DNA from: Sphingobacterium sp. UBA5670
Lineage (GTDB): Bacteria > Bacteroidota > Bacteroidia > Sphingobacteriales > Sphingobacteriaceae
Assembly: GCF_002420705.1 (NCBI RefSeq)
Contig: NZ_DIIM01000028.1
Location: forward strand, 1-11,706
Direction: 5' to 3'
Length of the DNA: 11,706 nt
Positions within the stretch are counted from its first letter, which is position 1, and every line of letters begins with the position of its first letter. Made by a program: the position numbers and the translations under genes. Shown piece after piece: positions 7,829 to 11,706 of this stretch. Below the pieces are notes generated by a model. That model worked only from the letters and a program-made list of their open reading frames with translations. It had not been told where the DNA came from and made no database searches.

Positions 7829-7869
7829 CAAAAAGGCTGGAAATCGTCGTACAATTTCCAGCCTTTTTG
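7829..7869. terminator. Bidirectional intrinsic terminator between pirin and DUF502 genes
   Basis: A perfect 16-bp inverted repeat (arms 7829-7844 and 7854-7869) with a 9-base loop. The core AGGCTGG/CCAGCCT is flanked by A5 on one side and T5 on the other. It lies between the stop codons of two convergent genes, so it can end transcripts from both strands. Confidence 0.9.
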
Positions 7870-7906
7870 TTGATTATATCTTAAAGTCAAACCGCTGCAA
7901 AAAACA

Positions 7907-8506
7907 CTAATGAGCTATTCCACTCACCCCGCCGGATACAACCAGTTTCATCGCATCTGTAGGAGACATGTCTAATTTTTTCACCTTCTCTGCACTGATA
8001 ATCACTACCTGTCCAGCGAAAGAATATGAATAAGGAAAATACACCATCACGTCCTCTTCAAGCCCGATACTTTTTAAGTCATGCTGTGTTAAGAAACCTA
8101 TTTTTTTTAACCCAAATTCATTTACAGTTACCAGAACAGGCTCATTAAATTTCTTTGCGTCACCAACAAAGGCTTCCGTAAAATCCTTAATCGAGGAATA
8201 TAGGGTATTTAAAAGTGGAATCCGCTGAATCTGATGATTAATCCATACCTTAATTGGATCGGTAACAAAATTGGTAAAGATTAACCCCGCCAAAACCAAT
8301 ACCAAAATCACCGTTAGAATGCCTATTCCCGGAATATACAAAGGGTGCCCCTTTTCATCCTCCAAAAAATGTTCAGTTAGATTCAGCGCCGAATCAACTG
8401 ATGCAACAATCCAAACAATTAAAAAAATTGCACCAGCTAGTGGAACAACCACTAGGATACCTCGTATCAAATAATTAATGAACCCTCTGATTAATTTGCT
8501 AAACAT
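7907..8506 (-). CDS. DUF502 family membrane protein
   Basis: A 199-residue inner-membrane protein. Two hydrophobic helices are clear, about residues 15-36 and 59-80, with a short loop of about 20 residues between them. The diagnostic DUF502 core RIPLLNTLYSSIKD is at 95-108 and the SGG motif near the end is at 191-193. The region from about 120 onwards is a soluble beta-rich part. DUF502 is shared with the plant COV/LIKE-COV proteins; no biochemical activity is established that I know of. The gene starts 44 bases after the murF-alr stop on the same strand, with no hairpin and no exact TAnnTTTG between them. Co-transcription with a cell-wall enzyme, and thus an envelope role, is an inference. 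Confidence 0.87.
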   Translation of the reverse strand: MFSKLIRGFINYLIRGILVVVPLAGAIFLIVWIVASVDSALNLTEHFLEDEKGHPLYIPGIGILTVILVLVLAGLIFTNFVTDPIKVWINHQIQRIPLLNTLYSSIKDFTEAFVGDAKKFNEPVLVTVNEFGLKKIGFLTQHDLKSIGLEEDVMVYFPYSYSFAGQVVIISAEKVKKLDMSPTDAMKLVVSGGVSGIAH

Positions 8507-8550
8507 GAATTGAAAATCAAATATTATTCAAAAATGCAGAATATCCTTTA

Positions 8551-10992
8551 TTATTCATAAAAATAAACTCTTTTTACCCTTTGTGAGATACTCGTCAACA
8601 GTTCATAAGGGATCGTCCCTATAGCCCTCGCCGCTGACTTTATATCAGGATACACAATAACTTCATCTTCCTCTCCCACTTCAACATCTGTCACATCCAG
8701 CATACACATATCCATACAAATATCACCAATCGTAGGAACCAAAAAGCCGTTCACCAGCATTTTGCCGACACCATTGCCAAAACGTCTGTCATAACCATCT
8801 GCATAGCCGATTTTAATTGTCGCAATCTTGCTATCTCTATGCAGAACACCGTGCCTATTATAACCCACCGTTTCGCTAGCTGGAAGACATTTGATTTGCG
8901 TGACATTGGTTTTTAGCGTACTCGCCTCCCTAATAGGCAAATCATGACGTTCAATATCGATACCATAGAGACCTATCCCTAGCCTAACCATATCAAAATA
9001 AGCATTTGGCCACAACTCAATACCTGATGTTGCCGCGATATGGCGGAGAAAAGAATAACCCAAACCACTTTCTAGACGCTTTGTAAATTCATCCAGCAAA
9101 TCAATCTGCCGCTGCGTAAATTCACGATCCTTTTCATTGCCGGCTGAAGCCAAATGGGAGAACGCAGATTTCACCACTAAAATCTCTTCGGTTTGGAGCA
9201 AAGCGACCAACCTTTCCACCTCATCAGGCATAAAACCCAGACGATGCATTCCTGTATCTATCTTAATATGAATCGGAAAAGAAGCGATCTGTTTCGCCTT
9301 CAGAAAATTCAAAAAGGAAAACAATATTCTAAAGCTGTAAATTTCCGGTTCAAGGTTATACTGAACAATAGATTCAAAAGAACTTTCATCAGGACTCATG
9401 ACCACGATAGGCAGTGTGATGCCTGCACCACGCAAATCAACCCCTTCATCAGCAAAAGCGACCGTCAAATAATCCACTCGATTGAACTGCAAGAGATTAG
9501 CAATCTCAAAACTTCCACTACCATAAGAGAAAGCTTTGACCATCGTCATCAATTTCACATGTTTCGGCAGCAGCTGTCGATATACATTCAAATTATTCTC
9601 CAGTGCATTCAAATTAATCTCCAGCACAGTATCATGTGATTTTGCAACCAGAAGCTGACTGATACGCTCAAAATGGAATTCCCGTCCTCCCTTTAATAAA
9701 ACCGTAGCATTTTCAAAAGAAAGCGACCTAATATCAGCTAAGAACGCGGCAGTATCGGCATATGAAATGGAAGGCAGGTCAAATTGCGCAGCCACTTTCG
9801 GTAAAACTTCCCCGATTAATATCAATTTATCCAAGCGGTACTCGCTAAGTAAACGTTTCAGCTTAGACAAACTTTTTTCATCATCAATACTGACACCTGG
9901 GATATCCGATAAAATCAACATCTTGAACGGATGCTGTCCCTGCTGGTTCAAAAACTCTAGGGCTATTTGGAGTGCATCGAGATCATTGCTATACGAGTCG
10001 TCGATAATTGAGCTATTCTTTTTTCCTTTCTTTAGCTCAAGCCGCATTGCTACGGGCTGCAATTCCTTAATCCTGGATGCGATCACTTCGCTTTCATACC
10101 CGAAGCGCAGCATCACCGCTACACAGTTTATCGTGTTCTCAACATTTCCTTTATCCACAAACGGTACTTCGACAGCAAAGGTCCGCCCCGCATAATAAAA
10201 GGTGACCATGGTAAATCGTTCGTTCACTTGTTTGATGGAATACACCTCCAAAGAAAGCCCCTCATCAAGTCCCCAGGAAAATTTCCGTGGTCGATAGGGC
10301 AATTGAATACTTTCGAGGTAGCTATTTGGAAAGATCATGGTTTCCACATGCTTAAAGAGCTCGATCTTTTCATAAATCTTTTCCTCCTTTGATTCAAAAC
10401 CAGCTTTATGAGCAACACCGATGTTGGTCAATAAACCTATTGTTGGTTTTATCATCTGCTCGAGACGCGGCATTTCGCCTTTTTCTGAAATCCCCGCCTC
10501 GATAATTGCAAGATTATATTGATCAGACAGACCCCATAGCGAAAGTGCCACACCGAGCTGAGAGTTGTAGCTCTTAGGACTTCGATAGATTTTATATTCA
10601 GGAGACATCAGCTGAAAAAGCCATTCCTTTACTATTGTTTTACCATTGCTCCCGGTAATTCCAATCACAGGATAATCAAATTTCTGACGATGAAAGGTGG
10701 CTAATGCTTGCATGGCACCCAAACTGTCTTCTACCCAAAGAATATTAGCATCCGAAAACTCCATCTCCTGCCCTAAATCAACCTGCAGTACAAAATTTCG
10801 AACACCCCTATCATAAGCTTCTCTTATATAACGATGGCCATCTCTGTTCTTTTGAAGTGCAAAGAAAATCCCATTGTCCGCTTGGACAATCTTACGGCTA
10901 TCATAAAACAAATGTTGGATAAAAGAACTGGGATCCGTGATAAATGAGCGATTAGGATGTAAAATCTGGACGATTTCCGATATTTTGTACAT
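8551..10992 (-). CDS. murF-alr: Bifunctional UDP-MurNAc-tripeptide:D-Ala-D-Ala ligase / alanine racemase
   Basis: An 813-residue cytoplasmic fusion. The MurF half (1-450) joins D-Ala-D-Ala to the UDP-MurNAc-tripeptide. It shows the ATP loop GSNGKT (114-119), YNSQLG (142-147), EAGISEKGEM (165-174), NIGVAH (190-195) and the C-terminal DDSYS (331-335). The Alr half (about 455-813) makes D-alanine from L-alanine. It carries PLP-lysine K486 in MVKAFSYG, DTGMHRLG (579-586) and the catalytic tyrosine Y711 in VGYNRHG. One protein thus makes the substrate precursor and uses its product, with D-Ala-D-Ala ligase acting in between. I chose the ATG at 10992 because MYKISEIVQIL is the typical MurF opening. 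A 12-residue longer form from 11028 is possible but would begin upstream of the likely promoter. The fusion is known in Bacteroidota. Confidence 0.94.
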   Translation of the reverse strand: MYKISEIVQILHPNRSFITDPSSFIQHLFYDSRKIVQADNGIFFALQKNRDGHRYIREAYDRGVRNFVLQVDLGQEMEFSDANILWVEDSLGAMQALATFHRQKFDYPVIGITGSNGKTIVKEWLFQLMSPEYKIYRSPKSYNSQLGVALSLWGLSDQYNLAIIEAGISEKGEMPRLEQMIKPTIGLLTNIGVAHKAGFESKEEKIYEKIELFKHVETMIFPNSYLESIQLPYRPRKFSWGLDEGLSLEVYSIKQVNERFTMVTFYYAGRTFAVEVPFVDKGNVENTINCVAVMLRFGYESEVIASRIKELQPVAMRLELKKGKKNSSIIDDSYSNDLDALQIALEFLNQQGQHPFKMLILSDIPGVSIDDEKSLSKLKRLLSEYRLDKLILIGEVLPKVAAQFDLPSISYADTAAFLADIRSLSFENATVLLKGGREFHFERISQLLVAKSHDTVLEINLNALENNLNVYRQLLPKHVKLMTMVKAFSYGSGSFEIANLLQFNRVDYLTVAFADEGVDLRGAGITLPIVVMSPDESSFESIVQYNLEPEIYSFRILFSFLNFLKAKQIASFPIHIKIDTGMHRLGFMPDEVERLVALLQTEEILVVKSAFSHLASAGNEKDREFTQRQIDLLDEFTKRLESGLGYSFLRHIAATSGIELWPNAYFDMVRLGIGLYGIDIERHDLPIREASTLKTNVTQIKCLPASETVGYNRHGVLHRDSKIATIKIGYADGYDRRFGNGVGKMLVNGFLVPTIGDICMDMCMLDVTDVEVGEEDEVIVYPDIKSAARAIGTIPYELLTSISQRVKRVYFYE

Positions 10993-11000
10993 TCTCCTGA

Positions 11001-11008
11001 TATTTTTG
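11001..11008 (+). promoter_or_regulatory. Candidate -7 promoter element of recX
   Basis: TATTTTTG is an exact TAnnTTTG match and would give recX a leader of about 55 bases. No -33 TTG is found at normal spacing. It lies next to the inferred murF-alr start, so the two divergent promoters would interleave. Confidence 0.33.
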
Positions 11009-11015
11009 ATTGTGT

Positions 11016-11023
11016 CAAAACTG
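11016..11023 (-). promoter_or_regulatory. Candidate -7 promoter element of murF-alr
   Basis: On the minus strand this reads CAGTTTTG, one mismatch from TAnnTTTG, with TATG (one mismatch from TTTG) exactly 19 bases further upstream. Transcription would start near 11010, which agrees with the ATG at 10992 and excludes the one at 11028. Confidence 0.33.
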
Positions 11024-11068
11024 AACATTTTTTTAGTTATTTCATATTATTTTTTAAATTTTGACAAT

Positions 11069-11557
11069 ATGTTTGACGAAGAAAAAAGAAATAAGAAGGT
11101 ATTCACACAGCATCAGGCACAACTGAAAGCAGAAAGCTATTGCGCCTATCAGGAACGTGCACAGCAGGAAGTGCGTGACAAGCTCTACAGCTGGGGACTG
11201 AACGAAGAAGAAGTTGAAAATGTGCTTGCAAATCTAATCTCAGAAAATTTCCTTAATGAAGAACGTTTTGCAATTGCCTACTGTAACGGAAAGCTCCGTA
11301 TGAAGGGTTGGGGTAAAATAAAAATCAAACAGGCATTGAAAGCAAAAAGAGTATCCGACCAACTGATAAAAATTGCGTTTAAACAGATAGATCTGGACGA
11401 ATACGATCAGATATTGAATCATATTATAGACAAAAAACTTCGTGAAATCACAAGCAAAGACCGCTACACCATCAAAAATAAGGTTTATCAGTTTGCGCTG
11501 TCACGTGGATTCGAAAGTGATTTAATTTTTTCTATACTGAATTCAAAGGAGTTATAA
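11069..11557 (+). CDS. recX: Regulatory protein RecX
   Basis: A 162-residue cytoplasmic protein of the RecX family, which binds RecA filaments and modulates recombination and the SOS response. It is all-helical with the family's repeat layout: a first repeat over about 20-60 with YCAYQERAQQEVRDKL (24-39), the hallmark FLNEERFA (61-68), KGWGKIKIKQAL (79-90), and a last repeat RYTIKNKVYQFALSRG (132-147). The length is normal. I start it at the ATG at 11069, because the in-frame upstream ATG at 10937 lies inside murF-alr and would add 44 unrelated hydrophobic residues. There is no Shine-Dalgarno sequence, only A/T-rich DNA, which is common in this phylum. recA is not in the window. No terminator separates it from the tRNA gene. 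Confidence 0.92.
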   Translation: MFDEEKRNKKVFTQHQAQLKAESYCAYQERAQQEVRDKLYSWGLNEEEVENVLANLISENFLNEERFAIAYCNGKLRMKGWGKIKIKQALKAKRVSDQLIKIAFKQIDLDEYDQILNHIIDKKLREITSKDRYTIKNKVYQFALSRGFESDLIFSILNSKEL

Positions 11558-11585
11558 AAAACACAAAAAGAAAGTAAATAAATAT

Positions 11586-11616
11586 TTTGCAATATTGAAT
11601 ATTCGCTCTATATTTG
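11586..11616 (+). promoter_or_regulatory. Promoter of tRNA-Gly
   Basis: A TTTG at 11586-11589, exactly 19 bases, then TATATTTG at 11609-11616. This matches the full Bacteroidota housekeeping consensus TTTG-N19-TAnnTTTG. The expected start near 11622 leaves a leader of almost 50 bases before the tRNA. Confidence 0.75.
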
Positions 11617-11627
11617 CATCACCAAAA

Positions 11628-11644
11628 AGGAACGCAAGGTTCCT
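11628..11644 (+). other. Short hairpin in the tRNA-Gly precursor leader
   Basis: AGGAAC (11628-11633) pairs with GTTCCT (11639-11644) around a 5-base loop. It lies just after the inferred start point and has no U-tract, so it is not a terminator. It might protect or mark the 5' leader before RNase P cleavage; that is inference. Confidence 0.35.
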
Positions 11645-11669
11645 CTAAAAGTTGAAATAAAATTCCAAT

Positions 11670-11706
11670 GCGAAAATAGCTCAGTTGGTAGAGCACAACC
11701 TTGCCA
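11670..11706 (+). tRNA. tRNA-Gly(GCC), 5' part only
   Basis: The first 37 bases of a tRNA, cut by the window end. The acceptor 5' strand is GCGAAAA, then U8-A9. The D arm is GCUC-AGUUGGUA-GAGC. The anticodon stem 5' strand CAACC leads into the loop U32-U33-GCC-A37. GCC reads glycine codons GGC and GGU. The 3' half lies outside, so acceptor and anticodon pairing cannot be checked here. Confidence 0.93.

Noticed and set aside
9193..9639. Plus-strand open frame of 148 codons opposite the alanine racemase half
   Set aside because: It is antisense to conserved Alr motifs and rich in H, I and Q, as expected from reverse reading of a real gene.
10937..11068. Upstream extension of recX by 44 residues
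   Set aside because: The added residues are hydrophobic, match no RecX, and overlap the start of murF-alr on the other strand; the ATG at 11069 gives the normal family length.

Overview
The window looks like core chromosome of a Bacteroidota bacterium, most likely Sphingobacteriaceae (Sphingobacterium-like). Three things point there: moderate to low GC with very A/T-rich gaps, TAnnTTTG-type -7 promoter elements instead of TATAAT (including one textbook TTTG-N19-TATATTTG ahead of a tRNA gene), and a fused MurF-alanine racemase. The genus is inferred from protein style only. I see no insertion sequence, CRISPR array, prophage or other mobile DNA.

Layout. Positions 1-253 are A-rich non-coding DNA ending in a strong terminator that closes trxA (thioredoxin, minus strand). 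Upstream of trxA on the same strand lies a 1472-residue replicative DNA polymerase III alpha subunit with a DnaQ-type 3'-5' exonuclease domain at its N-terminus. A 346-base gap follows. Then come a Cof-type HAD phosphatase (plus), a short protein that looks like a catalytically dead LytS-type histidine kinase (minus, its 3' end overlapping the HAD gene by 4 bases), and a pirin-family metalloprotein (plus, divergent from the kinase-like gene). A 16-bp-stem hairpin between convergent genes closes the pirin gene from one side and the next unit from the other. That unit is murF-alr followed by a DUF502 membrane protein (both minus). recX (plus) diverges from murF-alr, and the window ends inside a tRNA-Gly(GCC) gene, cut at base 37.

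How the genes fit together. dnaE and recX concern replication and recombination. murF-alr supplies and attaches the D-Ala-D-Ala end of the peptidoglycan precursor, and DUF502 downstream may share its transcript. trxA is the general dithiol reductant. HAD phosphatase, kinase-like protein and pirin form a less defined middle block.

The points most worth a second look are the kinase-like protein in which every visible catalytic box is eroded, the exonuclease-polymerase fusion combined with apparent loss of metal ligands in the PHP domain, and a perfect TGTAA-N6-TTACA dyad just upstream of the trxA promoter. I did not find a clearly new multi-gene system.
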